Positions 32,316 to 44,470 are shown, numbered from the stretch's first letter. The stretch is DNA of 64,000 nucleotides from Trichopria drosophilae (GCA_030407085.1 CM059585.1:68002501-68066500); one strand, 5' to 3'. The notes: generated by a model from the letters alone, not told the origin. Program-made: numbers and translations.

Positions 32316-32610
32316 AGATTAGATGAAATTTATTTTATTCGTATTTGATTAGTATCTTTAGTCAATGCTTTGTTATGATTAGATGACTACTTTATATTGT
32401 TTATCGTTTGTCTTCATTTCTAATATTTAATTTTTAAAGGTTAATGTTGTTCTTTTTTTTCACTTCCTTATTCTAATTTTATATTTGTATAGTATATTTA
32501 TAATGTATTCTACTTTAGTGTAAATTTGTATGCGGATCAGGCTGTAAAGCATCTGGTGCTGTGTCTCGGACATTGTACCAATTACGCAATAAAGTTTTTT
32601 TTTACGGAGG
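32316..32610 (+). repeat. AT-rich DNA with CR1-like LINE 3' tail fragment
   Basis: 32525-32605 (GGATCAGGCTGTAAAGC...GTGCTGTGTCTCG...CAATAAAGTTTTTTTTT) resembles the 3' untranslated end of the minus-strand LINE at 35482-37828, read inverted there at ~35510-35590. A 3'-end scrap of the same or a sister family, plus orientation. Confidence 0.6.
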
Positions 32611-32619
32611 GGGTAATTG

Positions 32620-34585
32620 CATTGGGCACCGTAGGGGGTTGCTGATGTTGGTGAATCGCCCGTGTGTAGAACTCCCCTACCTTTGATGTTAACGGCAAGG
32701 TTTATCGACTAAAACCCTAGCCTCCCTCCATATTCCAGTTGTGCAGTCTACAGCAGAAAACTGTCGCTGATATCCATCTATTCCACAGCAGACTCAACCG
32801 GGTCATTTCGTTCGTAACTGCATCCACTCACTGTACTATCGGGTTAGTGGTTACACGATCTCGTGTGATCTCAGCAGACGAAGAGATCCCAGCAGCACCG
32901 CTTTCTGCATTCGACTTGCGATGGAATTTGCATGTTGTTGGCAGGCCGAAAGCTTTTGATATTTTCGAGAAAAGTTGGTCTAATTCCTCCCATCACTCCA
33001 ATTATCAGCACGACCAGCTTGATTTTAAATCCTCGATACAACTTGCGAATCTCGAACGGGAGTTCCTGATATTTCATCCTTTTTCCGTTCTCTTTGCTGA
33101 CTATGTTTGTCTCTGTTGGTGCAAAGAACTCGATGTCGGAAATGACATAATTCCAGTATATTCGGCACGACTCATTTCCGACTACGGATTCAATATCAGT
33201 GGGGACGTATGGTAAAACGTGGGTCGCGTCAATACCGTAGCTGCCGCGGAGATGACAATACCGCACTTGGAGAGCCGCATTATGACGTTGGATGTATGCT
33301 GAGATGCATATCTTGGACAAGCTTCCAACAATTTCATTAGTGTCTCAACATGTCTTCCACACGACCTACAAAACGTACTCGGCACTGCCTGGCATAAGAT
33401 GGTGTAGCGGAACGCTAAGGTATTGACTACCCCCCACCCTGGCATGCGAATATAAAATACTCGAGCTCGGATTTCAAGCCGGCTGATGTTAAACACGAGC
33501 AAGTCATGTCTAGCGACAAGTAAAGTTGTTGGAGATTTCCAATTGTCCATGCAATGACTTACCGACATGCCTTCTCTCTAAATTACGGTTGTTCCCTCCG
33601 TATGTTGGTCCTGAGAGCCGCCCGTTCCGCCGCGTTGTACAAAAGCGCCACCTTCAACTCAATTTCATGCTGATGAACTAGCATCATCAGTGGTATCCTC
33701 CCTTCGATTAATCACGTCGCAAGCTGTCTCGAGGACAAATCTGTCATGCATACACTCCAGGTTCAAAAGGCCACGACCTTCCAATTTTCGGGGCAAATAC
33801 AGTCGTTCCACGGAAGATTTTGGATGCAAATGATCTTCCGTGTGCGTCGGATAAGACCCCTTAGCTCGTCAACGTTCCATTTAAGTGCTCCAATTGAATA
33901 GAGCACTGGTGAAACGGCTAACCTATTCGTGGCTGCCACCTTATTTTGCCCCGTCAATTCTGATGACCAGATCTGACGGAGAAGTCGCCGGTATTTCTTA
34001 ACGATGGTCATTTTAGCCGCCTGAACATTCTGGACTGATAGACACCTATTTGGAATTGAACGATTTTAGACATGGTTCTACGCTTGCCCGATGTCATGAC
34101 AAAGCGCGTTTTCCAAAGAGGCCACAGATCTTCTACACTTCTCACTATGTTTAGCTGGACATAGAGGCGTTTCAACAACAAGCTTAAAAGCTCATGCGAT
34201 GTTGAGTCATACGCCTTCACGTAATCCAGCCAGGCTATCGGCAGTTTACGCTTGTACTGGACTGAGTCTTGTCTTTGCAGCTGGATACACCCATTTTGCA
34301 GCCTCGTTGTTCTACAATCCGCTGCCACACCGGTTTCACGGCTTTCTCAATACGTTCGTTCAAGTTGTTAGTGAACAATTTGTATAACGTATTGAGACAC
34401 GTGATCGGTCTATGGTTTCTCGGATCGGACAAGTCTCCCGATTTTGGGATCAGTGTCGTTCGGCCCTCCAACAGCCAGTGCGGAATGGGTTGGTCTCCAT
34501 TTATATAAGAGGTGAATATTCGGGCTAGGTGTTGATGGACAGAAGTGAACTTCTTCCACCAATAGTTGTTAATTCTAGTTGTGTT
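32620..34585 (-). pseudogene. R2-like (RLE-type) non-LTR retrotransposon, degenerate
   Basis: On the minus strand from ~34585: the RT entry (HWLLEGRTTLIPKSGDLSD, ~34440-34500), the RT palm start (IAWLDYVKAYDSTSHELL, ~34170-34240), then a deletion after VQFQIGVYQ that removes the YxDD box. The thumb-like region is at ~33780-34010 (IWSSELTGQNKVAATN), a zinc knuckle CRSCGRHVETLMKLLEACP at ~33330-33390, and the C-terminal endonuclease-like domain at 32871-33260 (YWNYVISDIEFFAPTETN, LVVLIIGVMGG). This order, with the endonuclease after RT, is that of R2/NeSL-type elements. Many frameshifts and stops; not functional. 32620-32740 is the likely 3' UTR. Confidence 0.75.
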
Positions 34586-35470
34586 TTGTCGAATTTATTA
34601 TAAAAGAAGACATCGCGATTATTCGCAAGTAATAAAGAATCAACGACTAAAATGCCTCATTTATTAGATAGGTAAAACTGGAAGGCGCAAGTTGTTAAAA
34701 TACAATGTTTTTTACGACAAAATTTAAGGGTTTTTAAGGCTAATTTGATGCCCTAATTCCGATTATAAGGCTCTTTATTTACACAACGCAGGCCTTCCAA
34801 CTTTACCGTACAGCTGAAAAACTTATTTGTTGTCCTCAGGCCGCGAAATGAATTTTCGTGTCCCGTAGAGAGGCCGCGAAATACTGAATGTAAGGCCGAG
34901 TCTGCCCTCGTTGTGAATTATACATTTCGCGTCCTTGCTGCATAACGTACTATTTTTTTTTTAGAATCTGTGACAATGGGACTTTAAGGTTCATTTAAAG
35001 TTCAATGTATATGCTGAAACCGAAGTGATATTAAGGTCAATTTTCATATTTATTAAAACGAAGAAGTTGGAAACATTTAAGGCTGGTTTAAGGCTCAACC
35101 AGAAAATAATAACCAGATTGACTCTTTCCGTAGAAAGAAGGTCATAGCTTCTTTAGAGCCAGCAACGCGTCATCGACATCAGTGAAGTAGGGTTAAAATA
35201 TAAAAGTGATATAACGTCGTCGATCATTAAAAATATCTTTAAACTTGGTAAGTAGTTTGACTAGTTTACATTTTTCGTGTTTTTTCAATATCTAACTGTG
35301 ATCTTGCACGTACGTACGTAGATCCATCCGTCCATTACTAAAAAACATTAGCCCCAATTATGTTTCTTCGCAGTTTTTTGCATTTATTTTGTAAAAATAC
35401 AAAAAAGATACAGCATTAAATTCTCTACAAAAAAGATTGCATGCATTTTCTTCCTAATATAGCATAAATC
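34586..35470. other. No gene recognised
   Basis: Mixed-composition DNA with no ORF or repeat pair that I could support. Confidence 0.4.
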
Positions 35471-35713
35471 AAATTTACCTATTAATAATAATAATAATAA
35501 TAATAATGTCTTTATTGGACAATATAAGAACATTGTATAAAAGGGCGAGACACAGCACTGAAACTGCTGTTTTACAGCCTGACCCGCAAGATACATTTGG
35601 ACGCATACAAACTAATTAAAATAAGCACATAATCATGAAATATAACATAAATAAGTACAAAAAAATAATGACAACCAAAGAATACCGCAATCAGCGGCTA
35701 ACACATCTACATG

Positions 35714-36214
35714 CTAATTCTTTTGGGTTAAAAAATAACATTTGACACGAAACAAAAAAATATTTACTTTGAACAACATGGATCTTATTCCTAGAGGGAG
35801 CGAATTGAACACCCTCGCAGCTATAAACGAAAAGGCTCCACCTGCCTTTGTCGATCGATATCTAGGGTATTTCATTGAATACGCGACAGAATTGCGGGAA
35901 TTTTGACGGTTTTGACCTAGCATGGTAATGCGATGATACTGGTTACGGCAAATCATACTGGTTAACGCAACATTCATCCTATCTTTCATTGTCAGCCAGC
36001 CGGATCTCTTCATAGCAGGAGAAATGTGATCAAACTTACGTACACCACATACATAGCGAAGGCAAGAATTTTGCACTGCCTGTACCTTCCGCCAGTTGCT
36101 CCCACTGAGACATGACCCATATACGCAAATACAAAAAAGCAAGTGCAAGAGAACTAGAGCTTCACAAAGGTTAAGCTTTATTTTCGATGGAAGAACATGC
36201 CTCCATGGGAACAA
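35714..36214 (-). pseudogene. CR1-like LINE C-terminal domain, frameshifted from RT
   Basis: 166 codons. It continues the RT protein past the shift at ~36215: LPSKIKLNLCEALVLLHLL, the Trp/Cys-rich WRKVQAVQNSCLRYVCGV, then GWLTMKDRMNVAL and a basic tail. This C-terminal domain is typical of CR1/L2-type elements. It ends at a stop at 35714-35716. Confidence 0.78.
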
Positions 36215-36220
36215 TCGGCG

Positions 36221-37828
36221 CTAATTAGCAAAACAAATTGCTCTCTTTTTATTTATATGCTGGGAAAAGGTACAGTCAGTGTCTATGATCAAGGCAAGGT
36301 CTCTTGCCTCAGAGACTATTGGGATACCTCTGCCATTTACAGTAATTGGAACTAGACTATGATCGATGGTCTTAAGAAGTTTCGCAATGCCGATTATGAG
36401 TACTTTATACTTCAATGGTTTAAGAATAAGTGCGTTATCATTTGCCCAATTTGCGATGTGATTAAAGTCAGAATTAAATCTAGAAAATGCTTCCGATGCA
36501 GCACGCCGGCTAAAAGGTAACAGTATATGAGTATCGTCAGGATATGTTTTGAGGAAAACATTCGAGCATAAACTATAAATGTCAGCTGTATATATTATAA
36601 AAAGTAAGGGGCTTAATTTAGCACCCTGGGGACAACCACAAGTTAACATTTTTGTCTCAGAGATCGCACTGTTACCAGAAATTGAAACTGATTGAGAGCG
36701 TCGATAAAGATACGATTTCATTAAGTCACAAGCTGTACCAGAAAAACCATAGAATGATAACTTGGCAACAGTAAGATCGTGGTTCATCGTATCAAATGCC
36801 CGGGAAAAGTCCAGCAAACCAGTAAGACATAACATTTGATGATCAATGCTCGAAAGTATGTCCTCAGAAACATCAAGAAGAGCTGTTTCGCAGCTAAAGG
36901 ATTTCCTAAAGCCAGATTGATACGCTAGGAAGATATCGTACTTGTTACAATGATCTAAAATTTGATCATACAGAATGCTTTCAACTAGTTTTGAAAAAAT
37001 AGGTAGACGACTAATCGGTCGCAAATCAGAAAATGCAGTAGGTTTTGACGCTTTGGGAATAGGGCGCACGACCGCATGTTTACAAATTTTGGGAAATACG
37101 TTAGAACTAATTATGCCATTAATAATAATTAAAATTTCCGGTAAGCAATGTTTAAAAACTCTTAAGAACATCTCTCCAGAGATTCCATCAGATCCAGCAG
37201 CATGAGCGTTTAATTTTGAGATGTAATCGGATAATTCGATTATAGAGATTTCCCTGAAAGAGAAAAAAGTATTTTCAGGAATCTTTGAAGAGCGAGTCGA
37301 ACGGAAGAGTTGGAGAGTATCAGTGTTGGGTAAAATTTTTGGAACTTTAGCAAAATACTGATTTAAACGGTTAACATCTGACAGGTGAGATGGAATCCCA
37401 GGAGAAATGGAATCTTTAACCCCTAGATAATTGACAGATTTCCATAACAGTTTACTCGCCGAGGATGATATAGTGCGGAAATAGCATTTTCGTTCTCTTC
37501 TAATCATCGAGGTGGTACAATTTCTAAGGGACTTATAGTACAGAAAGTCCAAGCCCACTTTAGATTTTCTCCACTTTGATTGCGCAGCATTTCTTTTCCT
37601 AATGAATATCTTAACCGTATCCGTTATCCAAGGAGCACGAGGTTTGGACACGCGGAAGAGTTGTTCTGTAGCGAATATGTCGAAGATACTTACAATTAGA
37701 TCATTCAAATATGCTAATTTATCGTCAATACTTTGATAATTAAAAACTTCCCTCCAGGGATAACAGGCAGCCGTCAAATCAAATTGTTTAGCATCAAAGT
37801 TTTTAAAATCACGTGTTTGGATAAACAC
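36221..37828 (-). pseudogene. CR1-like LINE reverse transcriptase, long open frame with YPDD active site
   Basis: 535 codons open. RT motifs in order: RPISRLPIFSKLVES (~36990-37040), SGFRKSFSCETALLDVSEDI, LLDFSRAFDTMNHDL (first catalytic Asp, ~36780-36830), GCPQGAKLSPLLFIIYTAD, then YPDDTHILLPF (~36530-36560). The catalytic box is YPDD where CR1-type enzymes have YADD, a change next to the metal ligands. N-terminal ~170 residues are the linker after the lost endonuclease. A frameshift at ~36215 separates it from the C-terminal ORF. The unusually long open frame implies recent decay. Confidence 0.8.
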
Positions 37829-38132
37829 GCGAGTATCCTACGCGAAATGGGCTGGGCTAAAACCAAAATCGATGTAGAACTACCATGCTGTACTGTAGAC
37901 GAAATTAATACATTTTCTACTTCTCTATCCCAACACTCGATTGATGTAGAGACCACTGATCTCAGCTCGCTTGTTCTTCACCCAGACTTCTCGGAAAATA
38001 AACTATTTTTTGCATATATTACACCACAGATATTGCGTCGATATATTATGCGCATATCATTCAATGCTAAAGGCGTTGATGAACTCTCAAGCTCGTTTCT
38101 GCTGGAATGCTTACCAGCAATTTTCCCTTACG
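37820..38132 (+). pseudogene. CR1-like LINE fragment, plus strand, part 1
   Basis: Encodes ILREMGWAKTKIDVELP, then LFFAYITPQILRRYIMRIS and GVDELSSSFLLECLPAIFPYV, the segment just before and into RT of a different CR1-type family. It begins head-to-head with the minus-strand LINE at ~37828. It is broken at 38133-38140 by a TIR element and continues at 42439. Confidence 0.7.
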
Positions 38133-39107
38133 TGTTTTCCATGATGTTAAAGTTTGAAACGTTGGAGTCCAACGAATTTTTTTTTTTTTTTTTTTTGACG
38201 AATCAAATTTTTTATCAATCCTTGTCATATATAAACCCAATTAATGCTAAAAAAAGTTTTCTAACCAGAGGGACGGGTGGGGGGAGGGGTAAAAGACGTA
38301 AAACATATATAACGCTCCATAAAAGTTGCAATTTTAGTTTGCCCACTCTTTTTACTTTTCGAATAGTTAATAATGATGGCAAAGAGTAATATTGTCGATT
38401 TTGAAAAAATCGGATGACAGGAAGGCACCGCTGGAGGGGGGAAAATGTCGAAAACCACTGAAAATCACAAACAGCGGTTAATAAAAGTTGCAATTTTAGT
38501 AAGCCCACTCGTTTTATTTTTCGAATAGTTAATAATGATAGCAATGAGTAATCTTGTCGATTTTGAAAAAAATCGGACGACAGGAAGGCACCGCTGGAAT
38601 TGAATTGAATTGAATTGAGTTTATTTTTGGCTTGAGGGGAAACCTCGTAAGCCAATCATCACAAAATTGATACATAGAAAAATAATTCGCACATAAGCAT
38701 ATATAAGAGCTTAAATATAAGTAAGAGCAGAAGTAAAGTGTGTTTAAATGAATATCGCAACATAGAGCATAAATAGTACACAAAAATAACAAAAATAACG
38801 CAATGAGTGGTCAGTTTACAGATACATTCCGAGATCGCAGTCGTGAGTACAGCGAGTGGTTACAGCTAGCAGTAAAAGCGCATATGTGGTAGTGGAGTGT
38901 TATCGCATAGGAGTAATGTAATATCGAACGATGGGTTGGAGAACAGGAAAAGTCGAAGTTTTATACCCTTAAACGTCGTAACATTGGTACTAGAGCGGGT
39001 GTTGGTTGGCAAGGCATTCCAGAGTCGGGTTGATGTGATAATGAAAGAGCGCGCAAATAACTCCTACTGATGAGTCTGCACACGAAGTTCAGAAGTGGAG
39101 CACGGTC

Positions 39108-40451
39108 TTAGTATTCAACTTGTGCTTTCATTGCGCCGCTGATAACGATCATAGAGATATTTGGGTATCCTTGTTGTGAGGACATTATAGGTGATATGCC
39201 TATAAAGTATAATCGGCGAGATGCGGTTGTAAGCCACTGAAGTTCCTCACAATACAGGGTGATGTGATCGACTCGGCGCGCGCCCGCGTTGAGCAACCTT
39301 TCAACCTTGATTTTTTGCAGGGCGTTGATATCATTATAGACAGCACAACAGTAATCAAGATAGGGTAGGAGCAGTGTTTTTACTAGGGTCTCTCGAAGAT
39401 CAAGAGATGGCAAAGCTCGGTTTTGTCTAAGTTGGCGTAGAGTGGAAAACACACGCTTAGACATTTGAACAAGGTGTTCTTTCCATGATAGTGTACTGTC
39501 AATAATGAGACCAAGATTTCTTGCTGACTTAACCCAGGGTAATGAGAGGTTGTTGAATACCAATGGTGGAAGAGATTCAAAATCAAGGTTGCTTAGATAA
39601 TATGAGTCACCAACGAGTAGTGTTTTGGTCTTCCTAAGATTAAGCTGAAGTCCATTCTCATCCGCCCACTGACAGAAGTTCTCCGCATCAGTTGTTACTT
39701 TCTGGATCGCCATTGGTAACTCGGAGATATAGCACTTTAGGAATATTTGGGTATCGTTAGCAAAAATCATGTGATTGCAGTGCTGGAGGACCGCGGGAAG
39801 GTCATTGATGAAGATCGATAATAGAAGTGGTCAAGAACCGAGCCCTGGGGCACTCCAGCACCAACTGATAGCCAAGAGGGTCGCTGGCCATCATCACCTG
39901 TAACTGCTTGCTTTCGTCCGGACAAGTATGATGCAAACCATCGAATAGCAGTCACAGAGAGATTTGCATTTTTCAGCTTATCGATAAGAATAGAATGACT
40001 GACGGTGTCGAAATCCCTGCTAAAGTCGAATACAATTAGGATCGTTATCATGCTGTTATCTATAGCCTGCCGAGATGTAGAGAAGAGCAGTTTGAGTGCT
40101 ATAACCTTTGCGGAATCCAGATTGGAACTGATCGAACCATTGCCGTTCAATAAGATAGTTAGTCAGTTGATTAAAGGCAATGCGTTCAAGGAGCTTAGAG
40201 ATCGCGGGTAATATAGCTATTAGGCGGTAATGAGCTGGGCAGGTGGGTTGTGGAATCTTATTAAAAGGGATCGTGAGTAAAGCCTTCCACTCAAAAGGAA
40301 CGATTGACGAGTTAAACGATTCATTGAATAGATAAACTAAGTACGGACCTAATATAGAAAAAGATTTAGTGTAAAAACTAAGGAGAATCATGTCGTTACC
40401 AAGCGCTTCTGACTTTGCTCTGGCAAGACAATAAGCAACATCGCTTATCAC
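39108..40451 (-). pseudogene. LINE reverse transcriptase, frameshifted, FAND active site
   Basis: Three overlapping open pieces (40056-40451, 39767-40150, 39108-39770). RT motifs: IPFNKIPQPTCPAHYRLIA, SGFRKGYSTQTALL, VFDFSRDFDTVSHSIL, GVPQGSVLDHF, then MIFANDTQIFLK at ~39730-39765. The catalytic box reads FAND instead of the usual (Y/F)ADD, so the second metal-binding Asp is lost. At least two frameshifts. The C-terminus ends at a stop near 39108. Confidence 0.8.
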
Positions 40452-40485
40452 GATATTAGAGAAAAAGAATTTGTCGTCGCTGAAC

Positions 40486-41590
40486 TCAGAAGGCAGAGGC
40501 CCAGGATTCAGGTCGGTAGATCTGTGCAGTGAGATACCGGTATCGTAAGGTAGGTATTGAGTTCATCAAGAGTGCAACACAGCACAGAAGTACTTTTCTT
40601 GCTTTTATTAGCCCTAATTTCCGCATTTCTTTCCACAAGATTTTAGTGTCATGAATGTTATTGATGCGGTCACGATAATAAAGTTCCCTAGCCATGTTCC
40701 ATGCCCTTTTGTTGGTTTTATTGGCACTAATAAGCTGATGTTTTAGCACTGGATCTCTAGTCCTCCTGTATGCCTGCAGAAGAGTGTTTCTCTCCTTCTT
40801 CAGTTTCCGTAGATCAGATGTTATCCAAGGTGAGGGTTTGTGAGTCGGGGTAAAAGTGTGCTGGAGCGTGCTTATCGAAACATTCAAGTAGATTCGTACT
40901 AAGCGTATCAGCAAGTACATGTACACTAGTTTCTGGGTTACGAGCGTTGAACAAGCCCAGTCGCATCCTTGAAGATCATTAAGCAGGAGAGAACAGTCAA
41001 AGGATCTATAATCACGACATGTAACAGGTGTTGGATTGAAACAGTGCGTCTCGACTTTATATTCGATATCAATAACATCATGGCCGTAGACAAACTCAAG
41101 ATTGTAATGAGAAGAGCTGATTACGTTGTCAAGCTTATCGACGATACAATGGTCGATCCAGGTATCTGCGCGGCTGGTGTGATTTGTAGGTAGGTAAGAG
41201 ACAATTTGGAGGTGGTTAGCCATGGTAAGATATTTTAGGTAAGTGGAATCAGAATGATCTCGGTATAGGTCGATGTTTAGGTCACCCATAATAATGATAC
41301 CTCTATAATTGCTTGAGTGCCTTCTGAAAGCTAATTCGAATTGTTCCAACAAGGCTTTCTTAGGTGGTTTGTAGACAACAAGAACCAAAATGCGTTGCTC
41401 GGATGGAAATTCGCTATTTAATTCGGCAATTATAAACTCAAGTGAATTGCCTGGTAAACTTGAACTTTCAGAGCGCTCCAGTATTTTGTGCTTGATCGAT
41501 TTATGTATATACATTACCAGCCCACCTCCCTTAGGACTTACTTGCGTATTAATAGGCCGAAATAATAAGCGGCTACCGATGATTAGAGCG
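40486..41590 (-). pseudogene. LINE apurinic-like endonuclease and linker
   Basis: 342 codons open to 40486. Endonuclease-fold motifs: RILVLVVYKPPKK (~41340-41400), IIIMGDLNIDLYRDHS (the conserved GDLN/GDFN, ~41255-41310), LPTNHTSRADTWIDHCIV (Asp-His region, ~41150-41200) and GHDVIDIEYKV (SDH-like). A basic linker (LRKLKKERNTLLQAYRRTRD) leads to RT. The N-terminal part before MYIHKSIKHK is missing or shifted. In life this domain nicks target DNA for target-primed reverse transcription. Confidence 0.8.
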
Positions 41591-42430
41591 TTTTAGCTTA
41601 CAATTTAGCAGTTACAAGTAAAAGGATTATCCGAACAGCATCGTGACATGTTGCCAACTAGAGACCGAAGTACACGGAGACGTATTTGCGCTGCTTATAC
41701 TGGTAGTAGTGTAGAAACGTCACTGGTCACGTGATACGTACTCAGGTGATGACGGCCGGTGCTCTAACGGTCAAAGAATTTTCGTTGAGAATAGGCAAAA
41801 TTCCGTTTTACTCCAAAATAATGACTCGGATTACAAAGAGCACAAAACAGGAACAATCCGAGCCGCTCCGGAGATGTACCACTAGAAATTTAACTCCCAC
41901 AATCCGGGTAAATACAATGAACTTTTCCAAGAAATACGGAGCTAGAAAAAATGCGACTGCATAACTCACCGCTCTCTGCTCTACTCATCGCTGGAGAGGG
42001 GAAGAATATTGAAAACCGCTGAAAATGACAAACAACGGTTAATAAAAGTTGCAATTTTTTATAGCCCACTCGTTTTCTTTTTCGAATAGTTAATGAACCG
42101 TTGTCTGTGATTTTCACCGCTTTTTCACAATCTTCCCCCTCCAGCGGGGCCTTCCTGTCATCCGTTTTTTTTCAATATCGACAATATTACTCATTGCCGT
42201 CATTATCAACTATTCGAAAAATAAAACGAGTGGGCTAACTAAAATTGCAACTTTTATGGATCGTTATGTGTGTTTTACGTCTTCTCCTCCTCCCCTCACC
42301 CGTCCCTTGGGGGTTAGAAAATTTTTTTAAGCATTATTCGGGTTTATATATGACGAGGATTGAAAAAATTTTGATTCGTCAAAAAAAAAAATTTTTTGTT
42401 GGACTCCAACATTTCAAACTTCAACATCAT

Positions 42431-42640
42431 TGTTTTCCTTCGTTATGGAAACATGCCTGGTTGACACCCATTAAAAAAGTGAAGTTGCCTACAGGTCCCA
42501 CGGATTACCGACTGATCTCGATTCTGTCTAGGCCCGCAAAAATTTTAGAACGAATTGTCTGCGAGCAGAATTGTCTAAAATTGAACGATGTTCAACGCTT
42601 GTATACGCTTTATTTACCGGGTCCAGAAGTTCGAACATAT
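42431..42640 (+). pseudogene. CR1-like LINE fragment, plus strand, part 2
   Basis: Continues part 1 after the TIR element: CFPSLWKHAWLTPIKKVK, PTDYRLISILSRPAKILERIV (RT entry motifs). Similarity ends at ~42600-42640. Removing the insertion and one TGTTTTCC copy brings FPYV and FPSLWKHAW next to each other. Confidence 0.7.
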
Positions 42641-42942
42641 CACCTGTTATGGGGGTAGGCTTGGCTAGCTAACTGCTGCAAACCGCAGAATAATATACTT
42701 GTTCTCGGTTGCCTGACTTATCAGCTTATCTACCATAAAGAACCACATTGCCTTTACCAACGATACTTTGATCAGACATCATTTACAATGATTAAATGAT
42801 GATGTACGATTTTTCGTAAATCCACTAAATTTCGAATTAAATGCATAAACTTTGACTGCGATTTGCGAACGGAAGATGTGTTCAGACCACAACAAACTTT
42901 TCCCCCTGAAATCATAATGAAAAATGGCAACTTTTTCGCACT
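42641..42942. other. No feature recognised
   Basis: Short AT-rich spacer between the LINE fragment and the BEL fragment. Confidence 0.4.
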
Positions 42943-43410
42943 ATGACTATTCAATTCGGAAAGACTTTTGTTTTTCACTCCGGTCAAATAATTATTGGCG
43001 CACATGTATGTGGCAATCTTTTGATAGATTGGTTTCCAACAGCTGAGAATTTACGTAAGGCACAGGCTAGTCTTTTTGGGGGTATTTTATCAGGCACCGT
43101 ACAAACATCGGATAATCGCGATCAGGAGAATCAAACCGTGACGTCTTTGCGTGTCGTGTCAAATTCAGAGTTAAAAGTAACATTTTGGACGGTGGAAGAA
43201 GTACCCAAGACCATATGCTATAGGTTTGACGATCGCGAGTGTGAAAGCGTATTTCAGTCCACAGCGACGCGTTAATCTTATGGGAGATATTGCATTAGAT
43301 TGACATTTAAACAAAATCCGCCTTTGGATTTGGTGCATTCTCCTATCCTTGTGCAACGAATTATCTCTCCGCAGAGCACTCCGTCCTCGTTGAAAAAACA
43401 AAGTTCCCGT
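42943..43410 (+). pseudogene. Second BEL/Pao family: protease end and pre-RT linker
   Basis: Encodes IIIGAHVCGNLLIDWF, then ASLFGGILSGTVQTS and TFWTVEEVPKTICYR with ECESVFQST. After a TAA at 43273 in the same frame come GRYCIRLTFKQNPP and LVHSPILVQRII. This is the BEL/Pao segment between protease and RT, equivalent to ~5550-5900 in the first element but clearly another family. It has no LTR here and is lost before RT. Confidence 0.75.
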
Positions 43411-43880
43411 GCTAGAGACACCGGCGTTCCGTACTGCCGCCAGATGCCCACGGGTGTTTCCCCCGATCGGTAAACTAGCGAGCGTTCGCGCAGCAAAATT
43501 CGCCTAGCCGGGGTGTACGAACCGTGCCGGGAGTCAATCGTTCGGTAGCTTGCTGTTGGAGGAGAGGCAGTGAGGTACTAGGTGGCCAGACGTGTGCCTC
43601 CCCGTGCTCCCTGATGACCCGGGACAGTCTTGCCCTTACGTGCCCATTCGTGACGCTAGGGCAACCATCCAAAAAAACCTTAGAATCTTAGCGAGCTGTA
43701 TTATACTTCTCGTCGAATTTCCGCCTCTTATCATACATGACGGAAATAGCCAGGCTTCATAAAAACAAGTACGCGCCTTACTGACCATTAATGCAAGTTT
43801 TAAATATATATATATATATATGGGGCGTTCTCTGTCTACAACCCCCTGGTGTAGAAATGCGAATGATAAATGGAAGTTTC
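43411..43880. other. Unassigned; GC-rich to 43675, then (TA)n at 43804-43821
   Basis: 43411-43675 is CG-rich with no supported ORF. A dinucleotide run follows. Confidence 0.4.
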
Positions 43881-43979
43881 GGAATTAAAAATGAAACACC
43901 ACCAAAATAGGTAACATTCAAAAATGGTTACACCATTGATATTAATTGCTTCATATCGCCGTTTGAGATTATGCTTTAG

Positions 43980-44470
43980 GAGCAACCTCTAGCAACCTCT
44001 AGCTATGGGAGGGCTCTTAGCTCTCCCAATACAGAATAAGGGTATCTTATGACTTGCGGAGGCATTAGCACATACCATTACGGTTATACGTTTTTCGCTT
44101 GCTTGAAACCTTCGGCTCGCCTTACATTGCTACTGGCTAAAGTTTTATTTGGAAACGCTTTCCACATTAAGCCAGTCTCATCAGCAGTTTATATACGCTC
44201 CAAGCTGTATCCTTCCTCAGCCATATTTTTTTAAATCTTTCGCAAAAGGAAGCACTATCATTATCATCAGCGGACAGCTTTGCGCCTTGTACAGACAACT
44301 GTAGAATACCATGGCGGGAATTCGGCAAGTCATCCGTTACTAGCTTTAAAGTTTGGCGAACCGTTTAGCACTTGATTTAAAGCTAATGCTTGAGCTTTAA
44401 TCTCTATTCCAGATACTGGATTGCCCGATTCTCGGTTCTGTTCAAACAAATAAAATCCGCTCGAAATCAG
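43980..44470 (-). pseudogene. pogo/Tigger (Jerky/CENPB-type) transposase remnant
   Basis: On the minus strand from ~44465: NRESGNPVSGIEIKAQALA and SPNFKASNG (CENPB/Tc5-type helix-turn-helix), QLSVQGAKLSADDND, then the start of the DDE domain with DETGLMWKAFPNKTLASS (first catalytic Asp at ~44185), RRAEGFKQAKN and a later short match. Several frameshifts and stops. The DDE second and third acidic residues are not found; similarity fades below ~44000. No TIRs assigned, and the MITE at 16242 has pogo-like ends but relatedness is untested. Confidence 0.7.

Larger units (their letters stand above)
35482..37828 (-). mobile_element. CR1-like LINE, 5'-truncated, (TAA/TTA)n tail
   Basis: Minus-strand LINE. 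The 3' end is the trinucleotide tail at 35482-35508, with an AATAAA-type signal and 3' UTR to ~35710, then the end of ORF2 (35714-36214) and the RT frame (36221-37828). The endonuclease and ORF1 are missing: the element stops at ~37828, where a different LINE begins in the opposite orientation. Confidence 0.85.
38598..41590 (-). mobile_element. CR1-like LINE with (GAATT)n tail, endonuclease to RT
   Basis: Nested in the left-arm tandem repeat of the 8-bp-TSD element. The 3' tail is the pentanucleotide run at 38598-38618, followed by a 3' UTR to ~39100. Coding remnants cover 39108-41590 in several frames. Its RT differs from both other CR1-like copies here, so three families are present. Sequence 41590-41985 up to the right arm is unassigned. 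Confidence 0.8.
38141..42430. mobile_element. TIR element with 8-bp target duplication, enlarged by a nested LINE
   Basis: TGTTTTCC flanks it exactly (38133-38140, 42431-42438). The ends ATGATGTT(A/G)AAGTTTGAAA are followed by the small palindrome GTTGGAGTCCAAC and an A/T homopolymer. Inverted arms 38141-38598 and 41985-42430 contain two diverged ~162-bp tandem units each (ATAAAAGTTGCAATTTTAG at 38319 and 38481). An 8-bp duplication suggests hAT- or P-like mobility. No transposase is left; most of the interior is a later LINE. Confidence 0.8.

Noticed and set aside
39066..39100. CTGATGAG...CGAAG, a hammerhead-like core
   Set aside because: No GAAA after a stem II, no pairing stem I or cleavage triplet; it lies in a LINE 3' UTR.
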